Of a stretch of DNA of 64,000 bases, positions 1 through 9,748 are shown one piece after another. Within the stretch, counting starts at the first letter, position 1, and each line of letters opens with the position of its first letter. The translations under genes were made by a program, and so were the position numbers. Below the pieces are notes generated by a model. The model did no database searches. It was not told where the DNA came from and was given only the letters and a program-made list of their open reading frames with translations. The DNA comes from Arcanobacterium bovis (GTDB lineage Bacteria; Actinomycetota; Actinomycetes; Actinomycetales; Actinomycetaceae): assembly GCF_004331995.1 (NCBI RefSeq), contig NZ_SJDT01000001.1, positions 1 through 64,000 on the forward strand. The letters run 5' to 3'.

Positions 1-1585
1 CCTTGTTCGGATCAGTACCCTTAGCAATCTCATCAAGATCAGACACACCGTCACCATCAGAATCGAGCAGGTTATACACGTAGTACACCTCAGTCATACC
101 CGAATCAGGGAACGCTACAGTACCAGCAGCAGTACGAATACTTGCCTGTGGCTGGCCGATAGCTGTAGCAGCCTTCACCGCATCAGTCTCAACCTTGTAA
201 CCATTGATAGTCTTCGGGGCAACAGCCTGATCAGGAGAAGCCAGACCAGTGGCTGGATCAGGACTTGATGCCGGGTAACCATAGTAGGTGTCTGTCGTGT
301 TAAGAGCCTGCCCGGTGTTATCTACATAGTGAACCTTGACAGCAGTTTGGTTAGTCACCTGAACACTGATCGGAGTATCCGAGATCGTGCCCGTTCCACT
401 GTAGTCGCTACCTAGGTTGTGAAAAGTTTCGACAGTAGCGGATTCTTTCAATGCCGGATCAGAAAAGTTTACGCTATACGCATTTCCAATCTTTGGAGAA
501 ATCAAGTCCAGCTGCTTGGCCAGAGCGAACGCGTCCGTCGTGTTCTGGTTAGGTGAGGTAATGGTATCACCATCGGCCGGGCTTAGAACCGTATTGCCTT
601 GAAGTGGACCATAGTTAGTCACATGCGTCCACGAACCATCGGTATTTTTGACCACACCGTACTCGCCTGGCTTCAGAAAAACTTGCGCATCGGCAAACGT
701 CATGTCTGGAGGAATCGTAACAAGTTTGCCGCCCGTGCTACCACCCATATTGATGTCAAGTCCACCCGTGATTGTATTGGACGAGTCGAAGGTAGCAAAC
801 GTATTAGGCACCATCGGATTGCCTTCAGTCACTGAAAGGATTTGACTTCCCGGGTTAGCAGTATACCGTTGCATAACCACGACGTCTTGATTCGGATTCG
901 TCACTGGTGTACCGTTCACTGCTGCTTCCAGTGCCCCAAATGACCACAGATAGTTGTCGATGGAAACGCCATTCGCACCAGTATAAGGCGTACCAGCTAC
1001 GTAGTTGGATCGGTCAATTGACGGGGCGGAACCTGTGGAATAAGCAATCTTGTAGTTCGACGTGCCGATACTCAAGGTTGCTACACCAGTGCTGGAAAAG
1101 TCCGTATATTGCGCGCCTGAAATTTCAGCAGTGAACTTAAGAACTCCGCCGCCACCAATGTTGGTCTTGGTCAAGAATAGGCACGTTCCCGATACTGCGG
1201 CGGTGAAAATCGGATTCGTGGCAGGAATATTCGGCGAAACTTCACTAAAGAACGGGCCAAAGGCGGCCGCATCATCAGTCAAACAGGCCTTGACCGTATC
1301 GCCGGCCGCAATTTGACCATAGTCAGTAATATTCACCGATAGCGTGTACTTGAGTGGATTCCAGTTACTAACTGGTGTTGTTTCATTATAAGTGACAGAG
1401 CCATCCGATGACGTCACTTTGTCAATCGTAGCAGTGCCTTTTGCGTCGTTGATAAGATCGTAGGTCGCGGCTGCGCTCGCCACTGGGGAAATAGAGAACA
1501 GACCCGCAAAAACAACAGCAGTAGCATATGCACCTGCTAAAAGCTTTTTACGAAGCCACCCTCCCCGCACTTTTCGTGTATTCAT
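1..1585 (-). CDS. Signal-peptide surface adhesin (partial, 3-prime end outside window)
   Basis: I translated this open frame from the minus strand: it starts at an ATG at 1583-1585 and stays open for 528 codons to the window edge. A Sec signal peptide covers about residues 1-38 (basic MNTRKVRGGWLRKK, hydrophobic core, VASA cleavage site). The next 370 residues are Thr/Ser/Asn/Gly-rich beta-type sequence like Gram-positive adhesin stalks. Residues about 408-508 resemble a MucBP-type domain (VKVHYVDNTGQ ... EVYYVYN). The last visible residues, DSDGDGVSDLDEIAKGTDP, form a thrombospondin type-3-like calcium-binding repeat. A C-terminal LPXTG anchor is expected but not visible. It follows the rplO terminator and probably has its own promoter in the AT-rich 1590-1720 gap. 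The ligand is unknown; mucin or matrix binding is inference. Confidence 0.8.
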   Translation of the reverse strand, partial: MNTRKVRGGWLRKKLLAGAYATAVVFAGLFSISPVASAAATYDLINDAKGTATIDKVTSSDGSVTYNETTPVSNWNPLKYTLSVNITDYGQIAAGDTVKACLTDDAAAFGPFFSEVSPNIPATNPIFTAAVSGTCLFLTKTNIGGGGVLKFTAEISGAQYTDFSSTGVATLSIGTSNYKIAYSTGSAPSIDRSNYVAGTPYTGANGVSIDNYLWSFGALEAAVNGTPVTNPNQDVVVMQRYTANPGSQILSVTEGNPMVPNTFATFDSSNTITGGLDINMGGSTGGKLVTIPPDMTFADAQVFLKPGEYGVVKNTDGSWTHVTNYGPLQGNTVLSPADGDTITSPNQNTTDAFALAKQLDLISPKIGNAYSVNFSDPALKESATVETFHNLGSDYSGTGTISDTPISVQVTNQTAVKVHYVDNTGQALNTTDTYYGYPASSPDPATGLASPDQAVAPKTINGYKVETDAVKAATAIGQPQASIRTAAGTVAFPDSGMTEVYYVYNLLDSDGDGVSDLDEIAKGTDPNK

Positions 1586-1730
1586 ACACCCTCCAAATAG
1601 GAAAAGAAGAATCAATTCCAAATAAATATAACGATTGGAATCATAGATAAATCTAACCAGTAATTGAACATTTAGCTACTTATTTTATATGGCATCCCAC
1701 ATAGCAATATCGCCACAAAATACAAAAAAT

Positions 1731-1756
1731 GTGGCTCCCACATTTGTGGGAGCCAC
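1731..1756 (-). terminator. Intrinsic terminator after rplO
   Basis: A near-perfect inverted repeat (GTGGCTCCCA / TGGGAGCCAC around a 6-nt loop) lies just after the rplO stop. On the minus strand it is followed by a T-rich run, as expected for the end of the ribosomal protein operon. Confidence 0.85.
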
Positions 1757-1774
1757 ACTTAACGCTTTGAAACC

Positions 1775-2251
1775 TTATGCTTCGCGCTTCTCTAGAGAAC
1801 CACCAGCAGCTTCGATCTTCTCCTTTGCAGAAGCAGACCACGCATCAGCAGTTACCGAAACCTTCACAGAGATTTCACCGGTGCCGAGGATCTTCACAAG
1901 GTGCTTCGGGCGCACAGCACCCTTAGCTACGAGATCTTCAACAGTAACAGTGCCGCCCTGAGGGAACAGCTCTGCCAACTTGTCCAAGTTAACTACCTGG
2001 TACTCAACACGAGCAGGGTTCTTGAATCCACGCAGCTTTGGAAGGCGCATGTGCATTGGCATCTGTCCACCTTCGAAACCTGCAGGCACCTGGTAGCGAG
2101 CCTTCGTACCCTTGGTACCACGGCCAGCGGTCTTACCCTTGGAGCCCTCACCACGACCAACACGAGTACGAGCTTTCTTAGCTCCTGGTGCTGGACGAAG
2201 ATCGTGAATCTTGAGAATATCGACGGATTCGGTCGTCTTCTTTTCTGACAT
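1775..2251 (-). CDS. rplO: 50S ribosomal protein L15
   Basis: Large-subunit protein of 158 aa, normal length for L15, that helps late 50S assembly. It shows the family's basic Gly-rich N-terminal half ([19 protein letters not shown]), the GFEGGQMP segment and the C-terminal globular part ([11 protein letters not shown]-like core). The start is backed by GGAGGAGG seven bases upstream; its ATG overlaps the rpmD stop. It is the last gene of the spc cluster here: a strong terminator follows, and secY, which usually comes next, is not present in the window. Confidence 0.97.
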   Translation of the reverse strand: MSEKKTTESVDILKIHDLRPAPGAKKARTRVGRGEGSKGKTAGRGTKGTKARYQVPAGFEGGQMPMHMRLPKLRGFKNPARVEYQVVNLDKLAELFPQGGTVTVEDLVAKGAVRPKHLVKILGTGEISVKVSVTADAWSASAKEKIEAAGGSLEKREA

Positions 2252-2430
2252 CAGTCAACCTCCTCCACGGTAACAAGGTGTGCCACCGTACGAATCATTC
2301 CGCGCACAATCGGAGTATCCTCACGCACTACGGACTGATGAATCTTACGCAGACCGAGGGAACGCATGGTGTCCTTCTGGTTCTGCTTGGCGCCAACAAG
2401 GCCCTTCTTTTGCGTAATCTTCAGCATCAT
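2251..2430 (-). CDS. rpmD: 50S ribosomal protein L30
   Basis: A 59-codon frame read directly from the sequence, encoding [18 protein letters not shown] and then the L30 core ([19 protein letters not shown]). This is the usual size of bacterial L30. The first ATG overlaps the rpsE stop as ATGA; a second ATG three bases later (2427) may be the real start. It sits between rpsE and rplO, the canonical position. L30 is a small surface protein of the large subunit. Confidence 0.93.
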   Translation of the reverse strand: MMLKITQKKGLVGAKQNQKDTMRSLGLRKIHQSVVREDTPIVRGMIRTVAHLVTVEEVD

Positions 2431-3134
2431 GCACCAACTCCTGCGGCAGCTGCCTCATTCTCTGCCTGCTGGGCAGCGATTTCAGCATCTTCGCGTTCCT
2501 TGGCTTCGTGCTCAGCGCGGGCGCGGAGCATCGATGCTGGAGCAACACGGTCAAGTGGGAGTCCACGGCGAGCAGCCACAGCCTCAGGCTGTTCGAGCTG
2601 CTTGAGCGCAGCAACTGCACCACGAACGATGTTGATCGCATTGGAAGAACCGAGCGACTTGCTCAGCACATCGTGAATGCCAGCGCACTCCATGAGAGCA
2701 CGCACAGGACCACCAGCAATAACACCGGTACCAGCGGAAGCTGGGCGGAGCAAAACTACGCCAGCAGCATCCTCACCCTGAACGAGGTGTGGAATCGTTG
2801 TGCCAATACGTGGAACCTTGAAGAAATTCTTCTTAGCATCCTCAGTGCCCTTAGCAATTGCTGCGGGAACTTCCTTTGCCTTGCCGTAGCCAACACCAAC
2901 GGTGCCATTGCCATCGCCAACCACTACAAGAGCGGTAAACGACATGCGGCGTCCACCTTTAACGGTCTTAGCAACACGGTTGATTGTAACGACGCGCTCG
3001 ATGTAAGCGTTCTTCTCCTCGGCGCGACGATCGGTGCGACGGTCGCCACGGCGACCATCACGGCGGTCATTGCGCTCGTTGCGCTCTCCGCCATTTTCCG
3101 AGCCCTTGGCTCGTCCTCGCTGCTCTGCAGCCAT
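2427..3134 (-). CDS. rpsE: 30S ribosomal protein S5
   Basis: Small-subunit protein involved in decoding accuracy and mRNA unwinding at the entry tunnel. Of 235 aa, the conserved core ([48 protein letters not shown]) occupies roughly residues 45-205. The gene has an unusual 43-residue N-terminal extension rich in Arg, Asp and Glu and an Ala/Glu-rich C-terminal tail, so it is longer than the E. coli form (about 166 aa). Such charged tails are common in actinobacterial S5. It is coupled to rpmD through a 4-base overlap. Confidence 0.97.
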   Translation of the reverse strand: MAAEQRGRAKGSENGGERNERNDRRDGRRGDRRTDRRAEEKNAYIERVVTINRVAKTVKGGRRMSFTALVVVGDGNGTVGVGYGKAKEVPAAIAKGTEDAKKNFFKVPRIGTTIPHLVQGEDAAGVVLLRPASAGTGVIAGGPVRALMECAGIHDVLSKSLGSSNAINIVRGAVAALKQLEQPEAVAARRGLPLDRVAPASMLRARAEHEAKEREDAEIAAQQAENEAAAAGVGA

Positions 3135-3159
3135 CAGAATATCCTCTCGTTTTGCCTTA

Positions 3160-3531
3160 TTACAGGGTCAGTCCGGCATCGCGTGCGCCGTCTGCTACTG
3201 CAGCAACGCGACCGTGGTACTTGTTACCGCCACGATCGAAGACCACAGCGGAAACGCCAGCTTCAATCGCGCGCTTTGCAACAAGCTCGCCAACTTCGCG
3301 TGCCTTGTCTACCTTGTTAGCTTCCTTCGCACGAAGTGAAGCTTCCAAAGACGAAGCGGACGCGATGGTCTTGCCTACGGTGTCGTCGATAACCTGTGCA
3401 ACCATGTGACGGTTGGAGCGGGTAACGACGAGACGTGGACGCTCTGCGGTACCAGAAATGCGCTTGCGAAGGCGTGCATGACGACGTGCGCGAGCAACAA
3501 ACTTGCCCTTGCCTTTGATTGATACTGCCAT
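3160..3531 (-). CDS. rplR: 50S ribosomal protein L18
   Basis: 5S rRNA-binding protein of the large-subunit central protuberance. The 123 residues carry the L18 signature ([23 protein letters not shown] at about 12-35, split by no gaps, and [20 protein letters not shown] near the C terminus). I chose the ATG at 3531, which gives [10 protein letters not shown]; a GTG directly before it (3534) overlaps the rplF stop and is the alternative. GGAAAGG precedes both. It lies in standard order between rplF and rpsE. Confidence 0.95.
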   Translation of the reverse strand: MAVSIKGKGKFVARARRHARLRKRISGTAERPRLVVTRSNRHMVAQVIDDTVGKTIASASSLEASLRAKEANKVDKAREVGELVAKRAIEAGVSAVVFDRGGNKYHGRVAAVADGARDAGLTL

Positions 3532-4067
3532 CACTTACCAGCCTTTCCAGCCTTGCGGCGGATAACTTCGTCAGCGTACTTAACGCCCTTACCCTTGTAA
3601 GGTTCAGGCTTACGAAGCTTACGAATACGCGCAGCCATTTCACCGACCTGCTGCTTGGAGATACCGCTCACTGCGAACTTGGTTGGGCCCTCCACTTCGA
3701 AAGTGATACCTTCCGGAGCCTCAACGAAAATCGTGTGCGAGTAACCGAGGGAAAATTCGAGATCCTTACCCTTTGCCACTACGCGGTAACCTGTACCAAC
3801 AATCTCCATCGCCTTCTTGTAACCTTCGGTTACGCCGATGATGTTGTTGTTGATGAGAGTGCGAGTTAGACCGTGAAGCGAACGCGATACACGCTCGTCG
3901 TTCGGACGGGTAACTACAACTTGGTTATCCTCAAGAGCTACTTCGATCGGAGCAGGAACAGCCTGGGACAGTTCGCCCTTTGGTCCCTTAACGGTTACAA
4001 CACCGTTATCGATCTTCACTTCTACGCCGCTAGGAATAGCGATAGGGAGCTTACCAATACGAGACAT
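3531..4067 (-). CDS. rplF: 50S ribosomal protein L6
   Basis: Large-subunit protein near the GTPase-associated centre, 178 aa, the normal size. It begins MSRIGKLPI and has the two tandem L6 folds; the C-terminal signature is [19 protein letters not shown]. The stop overlaps the start region of rplR, so translation is probably coupled. Upstream is rpsH after a 17-base gap. Confidence 0.97.
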   Translation of the reverse strand: MSRIGKLPIAIPSGVEVKIDNGVVTVKGPKGELSQAVPAPIEVALEDNQVVVTRPNDERVSRSLHGLTRTLINNNIIGVTEGYKKAMEIVGTGYRVVAKGKDLEFSLGYSHTIFVEAPEGITFEVEGPTKFAVSGISKQQVGEMAARIRKLRKPEPYKGKGVKYADEVIRRKAGKAGK

Positions 4068-4084
4068 TGTATAACTCCTTTCGC

Positions 4085-4483
4085 TTACCAGACGTAGGCG
4101 AGGACTTCCCCACCTACACCCTTGTCCTTAGCCTCACGGTCAGTGAGGAGACCTGAAGATGTAGACAGAATTGCTACACCCAAGCCGCCGAGCACCTGAG
4201 GGAGGTTTGTTGACTTCGCGTAAACGCGAAGACCTGGCTTCGAAATACGGCGCAGACCAGCAAGCGAACGCTCGCGGTTTGGACCGAACTTCAAGTTGAG
4301 GATGAGGGTCTTTCCAACCTTGGCATCTTCAACTTCGTAATTTGCGATGTAACCCTCACGCTGGAGGATATCGGCGATATTCGCCTTCATCTTCGAGTAC
4401 GGCATAGATACCGACTCGTGGAATGCCGAGTTAGCATTCCGCAGACGCGTTAACATGTCTGCAATTGGGTCTGTCATAGACAT
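4085..4483 (-). CDS. rpsH: 30S ribosomal protein S8
   Basis: Primary 16S rRNA-binding protein, 132 aa. It shows [14 protein letters not shown] at the N terminus and the family C terminus ([26 protein letters not shown]). AAAGGG lies nine bases upstream of the first ATG, which favours MSMTDP over the internal ATG. In E. coli S8 is the spc operon autoregulator; no equivalent mRNA site was identified here. Confidence 0.97.
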   Translation of the reverse strand: MSMTDPIADMLTRLRNANSAFHESVSMPYSKMKANIADILQREGYIANYEVEDAKVGKTLILNLKFGPNRERSLAGLRRISKPGLRVYAKSTNLPQVLGGLGVAILSTSSGLLTDREAKDKGVGGEVLAYVW

Positions 4484-4537
4484 CGGGCAAAGCCCTTTCT
4501 CGTCGTGGTTTCCTTTTCAGACCTACGACGTAGATTC

Positions 4538-4723
4538 TTACCAGCTGGACTTCTTGACGCCTGGGAGTTCGCCTCGCAGGGCCATCTCACGCAAGCAAAC
4601 ACGGCATAGACCGAACTTGCGGTACACCGAATGAGGGCGTCCACAACGCTGGCAGCGCGTGTATGCGCGAACAGCGAACTTCGGCTTGCGAGCAGCTTTA
4701 ACTTTGAGTGCGGTTTTTGCCAT
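4538..4723 (-). CDS. rpsN: 30S ribosomal protein S14, zinc-binding type
   Basis: A 61-aa S14 of the short zinc-ribbon form, with CQRC and CRVC pairs (C24, C27, C40, C43) that bind zinc. The sequence starts [16 protein letters not shown] and ends GVKKSSW. It is the only S14 in the window, in the standard place between rplE and rpsH. Actinobacteria often keep a second zinc-free S14 elsewhere under Zur control; none is seen here. Confidence 0.97.
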   Translation of the reverse strand: MAKTALKVKAARKPKFAVRAYTRCQRCGRPHSVYRKFGLCRVCLREMALRGELPGVKKSSW

Positions 4724-4725
4724 CG

Positions 4726-5292
4726 TCAGTCCTCCTTGAATGGGAAACCAAGGTGACGTAGCAAAGCACGTCCCTCGTCGTCGTTCTTAGCGGTCGTGAC
4801 GACGGTGATATCCATGCCACGAACGCGGTCGATCTTGTCCTGATCGATCTCATGGAACACAGACTGCTCGGTAAGACCGAACGTGTAGTTGCCATGACCA
4901 TCGAACTGCTGTGCCGAGAGTCCGCGGAAATCGCGAATACGTGGCAAAGCGGTGGAAAGCAAACGATCGAGGAATTCCCACATGCGATCGCCGCGAAGCG
5001 TCACGTGTGCACCAATTGGCATGCCTTCGCGCAGCTTGAACTGTGCGATAGACTTGCGAGCCTTGGTCACCTGAGGCTTCTGACCGGTGATAACGGTGAG
5101 GTCAGCAATAGCGCCGTCGATGACCTTTGAGTCACGAGCAGCTTCGCCAACACCCATGTTAACGACGATCTTAACCAGACCAGCGGTCTCGTTAACGTTT
5201 GCGTAATTGAACTCGTCCTGAAGCTTCGCGATGATTTCTTCGCGATACTTCGCCTTAAGACGTGGTAGGACCTTATCGGTTGCGGTGCTCAC
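4726..5292 (-). CDS. rplE: 50S ribosomal protein L5
   Basis: 5S rRNA-binding protein of the central protuberance, 188 aa. Characteristic blocks include [37 protein letters not shown] and [24 protein letters not shown]. Translation starts at a GTG (MSTATDKV) that overlaps the rplX stop by four bases, indicating coupling. rpsN follows after two bases. Confidence 0.97.
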   Translation of the reverse strand: MSTATDKVLPRLKAKYREEIIAKLQDEFNYANVNETAGLVKIVVNMGVGEAARDSKVIDGAIADLTVITGQKPQVTKARKSIAQFKLREGMPIGAHVTLRGDRMWEFLDRLLSTALPRIRDFRGLSAQQFDGHGNYTFGLTEQSVFHEIDQDKIDRVRGMDITVVTTAKNDDEGRALLRHLGFPFKED

Positions 5293-5633
5293 AGCTCGAT
5301 CTCCTCTCCCGCGCGACGACCAATACGCTCACGCATGATCTTCTTGCGGCCATTGCGCTCTACTTCGACCTCACGGTAGCCAACGCGAACTGGCTTCTTG
5401 TCTGGGCCGAGGAGGGCAACGTTAGAAATATGAATCGGAGCTTCTACAGTTTCCTTGCCACCGGTAGCTGCGCCACGATCAGTGCGGCCAACCTTGGTGT
5501 GCTTGGTAACCATCTGAGCATGCTCAACGATCACGCGATTCTTCTCAAGGTCAACCTTGAGAACGCGACCGGTCTGTCCCTTGCTCCGACCTGCGATAAC
5601 CTTTACGAGGTCACCCTTCTTGATCTTCGCCAT
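5289..5633 (-). CDS. rplX: 50S ribosomal protein L24
   Basis: Assembly-initiating large-subunit protein near the exit tunnel, 114 aa. The KOW motif is visible at about residues 6-32 ([20 protein letters not shown]), followed by [13 protein letters not shown] and the C-terminal basic segment. The ATG abuts rplN (shared base at 5633) and its stop overlaps rplE, so the three genes are translationally linked. Confidence 0.97.
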   Translation of the reverse strand: MAKIKKGDLVKVIAGRSKGQTGRVLKVDLEKNRVIVEHAQMVTKHTKVGRTDRGAATGGKETVEAPIHISNVALLGPDKKPVRVGYREVEVERNGRKKIMRERIGRRAGEEIEL

Positions 5634-6001
5634 CAGATTACCTCCGGTGCCAATGAAACGATACGCATGAACTTCTTGTCGCGTAGCTCACGAGCTACGG
5701 GACCGAAGATACGCGTGCCGCGTGGTTCCGTGTCGTTCTTCAGAATAACGGCAGCGTTTTCACCGAAGCTGATGTACGAACCATCAGCGCGACGAGTTTC
5801 CTTCTTCGTGCGGACGACAACCGCCTTTACGACGTCGCCCTTCTTAACATTTCCGCCTGGAATAGCATCCTTGACGGTTGCGACGATAACGTCGCCAATT
5901 CCGGCGTAGCGCCGGCCGGATCCACCGAGAACACGGATGCAGAGGATTTCCTTTGCGCCTGTGTTATCAGCAATCTTGAGCCGCGACTCCTGCTGGATCA
6001 T
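5633..6001 (-). CDS. rplN: 50S ribosomal protein L14
   Basis: Highly conserved 122-aa protein at the subunit interface, beginning [18 protein letters not shown] and containing [20 protein letters not shown] and the C-terminal [23 protein letters not shown] block. It opens the spc-type segment after a 92-base gap from rpsQ that contains a strong hairpin, the only sizeable gap inside this otherwise tight ribosomal protein cluster. Confidence 0.97.
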   Translation of the reverse strand: MIQQESRLKIADNTGAKEILCIRVLGGSGRRYAGIGDVIVATVKDAIPGGNVKKGDVVKAVVVRTKKETRRADGSYISFGENAAVILKNDTEPRGTRIFGPVARELRDKKFMRIVSLAPEVI

Positions 6002-6064
6002 TTATTTTCTCCTGTCGTCGTGCCGGTTCTCGTTAAACGAGCCTTGCCGAACGGATGGTTTTAA

Positions 6065-6088
6065 TCGGCCGGCACAATTGCCGGCCGA
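6065..6088 (-). other. GC-rich perfect hairpin between rpsQ and rplN
   Basis: TCGGCCGGCA and TGCCGGCCGA form a perfect 10-bp stem around a CAAT loop. On the minus strand only TTAAAA follows, so the U-run is poor. It lies in the only long gap of the S10-spc run and may be a weak terminator, an RNA processing site or an mRNA-stabilising stem. Confidence 0.6.
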
Positions 6089-6093
6089 CAAAA

Positions 6094-6372
6094 TCACTTA
6101 GCCTTCTCGATAATCTCAACCACGCGGAAATGCTTGGTTGCAGACAGCGGTCGGGTTTCCATGATTTTAACGAGATCACCTACGTGAACCTCATTATTTT
6201 CGTCATGGGCTTTGACACGCTTGGTACGGGTCATAACCTTACCGTAGAGCGGATGCTTACGGCGGTCCTCAACCTCGACCACAACGGTCTTATCCATTTT
6301 GTCACTAACCACGTATCCACGGCGAACCTTACGGTGATTTCGCTGTGTGGTTTCGGTCATTTCTTCGCTCAC
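6094..6372 (-). CDS. rpsQ: 30S ribosomal protein S17
   Basis: Primary rRNA-binding protein needed for early 30S assembly. The core [20 protein letters not shown] and [19 protein letters not shown] is clear. I chose the GTG at 6372 ([10 protein letters not shown], 92 aa), because GAGG lies six bases upstream; a GTG at 6384 overlapping the rpmC stop and an ATG at 6360 are alternatives. It follows rpmC, as usual, and ends just before the rpsQ-rplN hairpin. Confidence 0.93.
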   Translation of the reverse strand: MSEEMTETTQRNHRKVRRGYVVSDKMDKTVVVEVEDRRKHPLYGKVMTRTKRVKAHDENNEVHVGDLVKIMETRPLSATKHFRVVEIIEKAK

Positions 6373-6380
6373 GTTAGACC

Positions 6381-6614
6381 TCACTTCTTAGCCGTTGGGG
6401 CGGTGCGAATTCCGAGCTCACGCTCACGGGCAATGGTGTAGATACGTGCAATGCTGCGACGTACTTCCTTAAGTCGGCCGGAATCCTCAAGACGGTGGGT
6501 CACAGCCGAGAAACGAAGATTGAACAGTTCTTCCTTCGCTTCCTTGAGCTTTTCAGCAAGCTCACCATCGGTTAGCTTGTCTAGCTCTTCAGTGGTGATG
6601 CCCTTAGCCATCAT
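6381..6614 (-). CDS. rpmC: 50S ribosomal protein L29
   Basis: Small helical protein near the polypeptide exit tunnel, 77 aa. It has the L29 core [21 protein letters not shown] and [15 protein letters not shown]. The start is an ATGATG pair overlapping the rplP stop; GAGG seven bases before the first ATG favours it, while the second would give MAKGITTEE. Its stop is followed closely by rpsQ. Confidence 0.94.
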   Translation of the reverse strand: MMAKGITTEELDKLTDGELAEKLKEAKEELFNLRFSAVTHRLEDSGRLKEVRRSIARIYTIARERELGIRTAPTAKK

Positions 6615-7027
6615 TCACCATCCTCACGGGTTATGAAACGAGTCTTCATTGGGAGCTTGTGCATTGCACGGAGCATAGCTTCACGAGCGAGCTCCTCTGG
6701 AACGCCAGCCAGTTCGAACATAACGCGACCTGGCTTAACGTTCGCAATCCACGTCTCGACTGGGCCCTTACCGGAACCCATACGAAGACCGAGTGCTTTC
6801 TTGGTCAACGGGCGATCTGGGAAGATGTTAATCCACACCTTACCACCACGCTTTACGTGACGTGTCATGGCAATACGAGCGGCTTCGATCTGACGGTTCG
6901 TAATGTATGCAGGCTCAAGTGCCTGGATACCGTACTCACCAAAAGCCAACTTGTTGCCACCCTTGGACATGCCGTGGCGATCGGGGCGATGCTGCTTACG
7001 ATGCTTTGTGCGGCGGGGAATGAGCAT
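6611..7027 (-). CDS. rplP: 50S ribosomal protein L16
   Basis: Large-subunit protein contacting tRNA in the A and P sites, 138 aa. It begins [15 protein letters not shown] and contains [27 protein letters not shown] split across the conserved core, ending [13 protein letters not shown]. Size and order (rpsC-rplP-rpmC) are canonical; its stop overlaps the rpmC start. Confidence 0.97.
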   Translation of the reverse strand: MLIPRRTKHRKQHRPDRHGMSKGGNKLAFGEYGIQALEPAYITNRQIEAARIAMTRHVKRGGKVWINIFPDRPLTKKALGLRMGSGKGPVETWIANVKPGRVMFELAGVPEELAREAMLRAMHKLPMKTRFITREDGE

Positions 7028-7032
7028 GAAAC

Positions 7033-7863
7033 TCAGGCCTCCGTTTCCTGGGTAGTAGCTGGCTCGGTTGCTGGAGCTTCGACGGTTGCCTCTACTGCAG
7101 CGTTCTCAGCCTGCTGGTTATTGCGAGGAGCGCGATTGCCACGCTCACCGCGACGACCGCGACGCTCGTTGCGTCCACCGCGACCACCACGTGGTGCTTC
7201 GGCGAGCGAACGGAAGTATTCCTTCTCGGTCATATCGCCACGGTAGATCCAAACCTTCACGCCAATGCGACCGAAGGTGGTACGAGCCTCGTAAAAACCG
7301 TAATCAATATTTGCACGAAGGGTGTGCAGTGGCACACGACCCTCGCGGTAGAACTCAGCGCGCGACATTTCAGCGCCACCGAGACGACCCGAACACTGGA
7401 TTCGGATACCCTTCGCACCAGCGCGGAGCGCGGACTGCATGCCCTTGCGCATTGCGCGGCGGAAGGAAACTCGGGACGAGAGCTGCTCAGCGATTCCCTG
7501 TGCAACGAGCTGTGCATCAGCTTCAGGATTCTTTACTTCGAGAATGTTGAGCTGCACCGACTTACCGGTGAGCTTCTCGAGATCCTGACGCAAACGGTCA
7601 GCTTCTGCACCACGGCGTCCAATAACGATGCCTGGACGAGCGGTGTGGATATCAACCACAACACGCTCGGTACGGCGCTCGATATTAACGCGGGAGATTC
7701 CCGCACGCTCGAGGTTCTTTTCCATCAGGCGACGAATCTTGATGTCCTCGCCCAGGTAGTCAGCGTAACGCTGGCCTTGCTTCGTCGAATCAGCAAACCA
7801 CTTCGAACGGTGCTCAGTTGTGATACCTAGACGGAAACCAGTTGGATTTACTTTTTGTCCCAC
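7033..7863 (-). CDS. rpsC: 30S ribosomal protein S3
   Basis: Small-subunit head protein at the mRNA entry site. Of 276 aa, residues 1-215 form the normal S3 body: [13 protein letters not shown] at the start, a KH domain with [20 protein letters not shown], and [20 protein letters not shown]. The last 55 or so residues form an Arg/Gly then Ala/Thr/Glu-rich low-complexity tail that is typical of actinobacteria but absent from E. coli S3. Translation starts at a GTG two bases after rplV ends. Confidence 0.96.
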   Translation of the reverse strand: MGQKVNPTGFRLGITTEHRSKWFADSTKQGQRYADYLGEDIKIRRLMEKNLERAGISRVNIERRTERVVVDIHTARPGIVIGRRGAEADRLRQDLEKLTGKSVQLNILEVKNPEADAQLVAQGIAEQLSSRVSFRRAMRKGMQSALRAGAKGIRIQCSGRLGGAEMSRAEFYREGRVPLHTLRANIDYGFYEARTTFGRIGVKVWIYRGDMTEKEYFRSLAEAPRGGRGGRNERRGRRGERGNRAPRNNQQAENAAVEATVEAPATEPATTQETEA

Positions 7864-7865
7864 AA

Positions 7866-8231
7866 TCAGGCTCCCTTCTCGTTCTTGCCATCGCTGACAA
7901 TAACGGTGATGTGGCTTGTACGCTTCAGGATGCGATTCGCGCGGCCCTGTGCGCGTGGCTGAATACGCTTCATGGTTGGACCCTCGTCAACGTAAGCAGC
8001 GGAAACCTTGAGGTCAGCTTCGTCGAAACGAACGCCGTCCTGCTCAGCACGGTAACGTGCGTTCGCAATAGCGGATTCCAAAATCTTCTTTACGTCGCGA
8101 GCGACAGCCTGTGGTGCGTACTGCAGCACGTCGACGGCATCCAGTGCACGCTTTCCGCGGATTTCATTAACCACGCGGCGCGACTTCTGGGGCGTGACGC
8201 GCACAAATCGTGCTTGCGCCTTAGCTTCCAT
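7866..8231 (-). CDS. rplV: 50S ribosomal protein L22
   Basis: Protein lining the exit tunnel, 121 aa. It has [20 protein letters not shown] at the N terminus and the beta-hairpin tip region [20 protein letters not shown], with no deletion in the loop associated with macrolide resistance as far as can be judged by eye. It lies between rpsS and rpsC in standard order. Confidence 0.97.
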   Translation of the reverse strand: MEAKAQARFVRVTPQKSRRVVNEIRGKRALDAVDVLQYAPQAVARDVKKILESAIANARYRAEQDGVRFDEADLKVSAAYVDEGPTMKRIQPRAQGRANRILKRTSHITVIVSDGKNEKGA

Positions 8232-8264
8232 AATTTTGCCTATCTCTTTCTCGTGCTACGTGCC

Positions 8265-8546
8265 TCAGCGGCGACGGCCCTTGCGATCGTCCTTCTCATG
8301 ACCCTTGAAGGTACGAGTTGGTGCGAACTCGCCCAACTTGTGACCCACCATGGATTCAGAAACAAACACTGGAACGTGCTTGCGTCCGTCATGAACTGCG
8401 AAGGTGTGACCGAGGAAGTCCGGTGTAATAATTGACCGGCGCGACCAGGTCTTAATGACGTTCTTAGTACCCTTTTCGTTCTGCTCGTCCACCTTCTTCA
8501 TAAGGTGTTCGTCAACGAATGGGCCTTTCTTCAAACTACGCGGCAT
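8265..8546 (-). CDS. rpsS: 30S ribosomal protein S19
   Basis: Small-subunit head protein that binds 16S rRNA with S13. It is 93 aa, beginning [15 protein letters not shown] and containing [25 protein letters not shown] in the conserved centre. Length and position after rplB are normal. GGAGGAG lies upstream of the ATG. Confidence 0.97.
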   Translation of the reverse strand: MPRSLKKGPFVDEHLMKKVDEQNEKGTKNVIKTWSRRSIITPDFLGHTFAVHDGRKHVPVFVSESMVGHKLGEFAPTRTFKGHEKDDRKGRRR

Positions 8547-8563
8547 TGCTCATCTCCTCCTGA

Positions 8564-9400
8564 TCAGCGCTTCTTGCCAGTCTTGCGACGGCGCACAATG
8601 AGCTTGTCGCTGGGCTTGTTAGGATGACGGGTGCGGCCTTCCTTCTGACCCCAAGGCGAGACTGGGTGACGACCACCGGAAGTCTTACCTTCACCACCAC
8701 CGTGTGGATGGTCAACAGGGTTCATGACGACGCCGCGGACGGTTGGGCGAACGCCCTTCCAGCGCATACGTCCTGCCTTGCCCCAGTTGATGTTGGACTG
8801 CTCAGCATTTCCAACTTCACCAATGGTTGCGCGGCAGCGAGCGTCTACGTTGCGGATTTCTCCAGATGGCATACGCAACTGAGCGTACTTGCCTTCCTTT
8901 GCAACGAGCTGCACCGATGTGCCAGCGGAACGTGCGATCTTTGCACCGCCACCTGGACGAAGCTCAACAGCGTGAACAACCGTACCAACTGGAATATTGC
9001 GCAGTGGAAGGTTGTTGCCTGGCTTGATGTCGGCCGAAGGACCGTTTTCAATCATCATGCCCTGCTTGAGATTCTCCGGAGCCAAGATGTAGCGCTTCTC
9101 GCCGTCCACGTAGTGGAGCAGTGCGATACGAGCGGTACGGTTCGGATCGTACTCAATATGAGCAACACGAGCCTGGATACCATCCTTGTCGTGACGACGG
9201 AAGTCGATCACGCGGTACTGGCGCTTGTGTCCGCCACCCTTGTGACGAGTGGTGATGCGACCATTGTTGTTACGGCCACCAGTCTTGTGTAGTGGGCGAA
9301 GAAGCGACTTCTCAGGCGTAGACCGAGTGATCTCGACGAAGTCGGCAACGCTCGCACCGCGACGACCTGGTGTCGTCGGCTTGTACTTACGAATTCCCAT
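8564..9400 (-). CDS. rplB: 50S ribosomal protein L2
   Basis: Essential large-subunit protein next to the peptidyl transferase centre, 278 aa. Signatures: [28 protein letters not shown], and the C-terminal [15 protein letters not shown] block containing the universally conserved His. The C terminus RRRKTGKKR is complete. It sits between rplW and rpsS as expected. Confidence 0.98.
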   Translation of the reverse strand: MGIRKYKPTTPGRRGASVADFVEITRSTPEKSLLRPLHKTGGRNNNGRITTRHKGGGHKRQYRVIDFRRHDKDGIQARVAHIEYDPNRTARIALLHYVDGEKRYILAPENLKQGMMIENGPSADIKPGNNLPLRNIPVGTVVHAVELRPGGGAKIARSAGTSVQLVAKEGKYAQLRMPSGEIRNVDARCRATIGEVGNAEQSNINWGKAGRMRWKGVRPTVRGVVMNPVDHPHGGGEGKTSGGRHPVSPWGQKEGRTRHPNKPSDKLIVRRRKTGKKR

Positions 9401-9430
9401 GAGTTCTTATCCTCAATATCCTCGCCGGCT

Positions 9431-9748
9431 TCAGCCGACGATCTCGCCGTAGATGTCGATCGTGCCCTCGCGGAGGGTAACGATTGCTCGCTTGGTAGCC
9501 TTACGACGACCAATACCATCGCGGGTCCGGCGGGTCTTACCTGCACGATTAATCGTGTTTACCGAATCAACCTTGACGTTGAAAATCTTCTCGATAGCGA
9601 GCTTGATTTCCGTCTTGTTTGCGCTCGGGTGCACGAAGAACGTGTACTTACCTTCATCCTCAAGACGAGTGGCTTTTTCAGAAGCTACTGGTGCAAGAAT
9701 GATGTCTCGCGGATCTTTGTTCTTGAAAGCTGCATATGACTCGGTCAC
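9431..9748 (-). CDS. rplW: 50S ribosomal protein L23
   Basis: Exit-tunnel protein that docks trigger factor and SRP, 105 aa. It contains [16 protein letters not shown] and the [20 protein letters not shown] loop. A TTG about 33 bases upstream would lengthen the frame, but the GTG at 9748 (VTESYAAF) has GGAGGAG seven bases before it and overlaps the rplD stop by four bases, so this start is preferred. Confidence 0.95.
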   Translation of the reverse strand: MTESYAAFKNKDPRDIILAPVASEKATRLEDEGKYTFFVHPSANKTEIKLAIEKIFNVKVDSVNTINRAGKTRRTRDGIGRRKATKRAIVTLREGTIDIYGEIVG

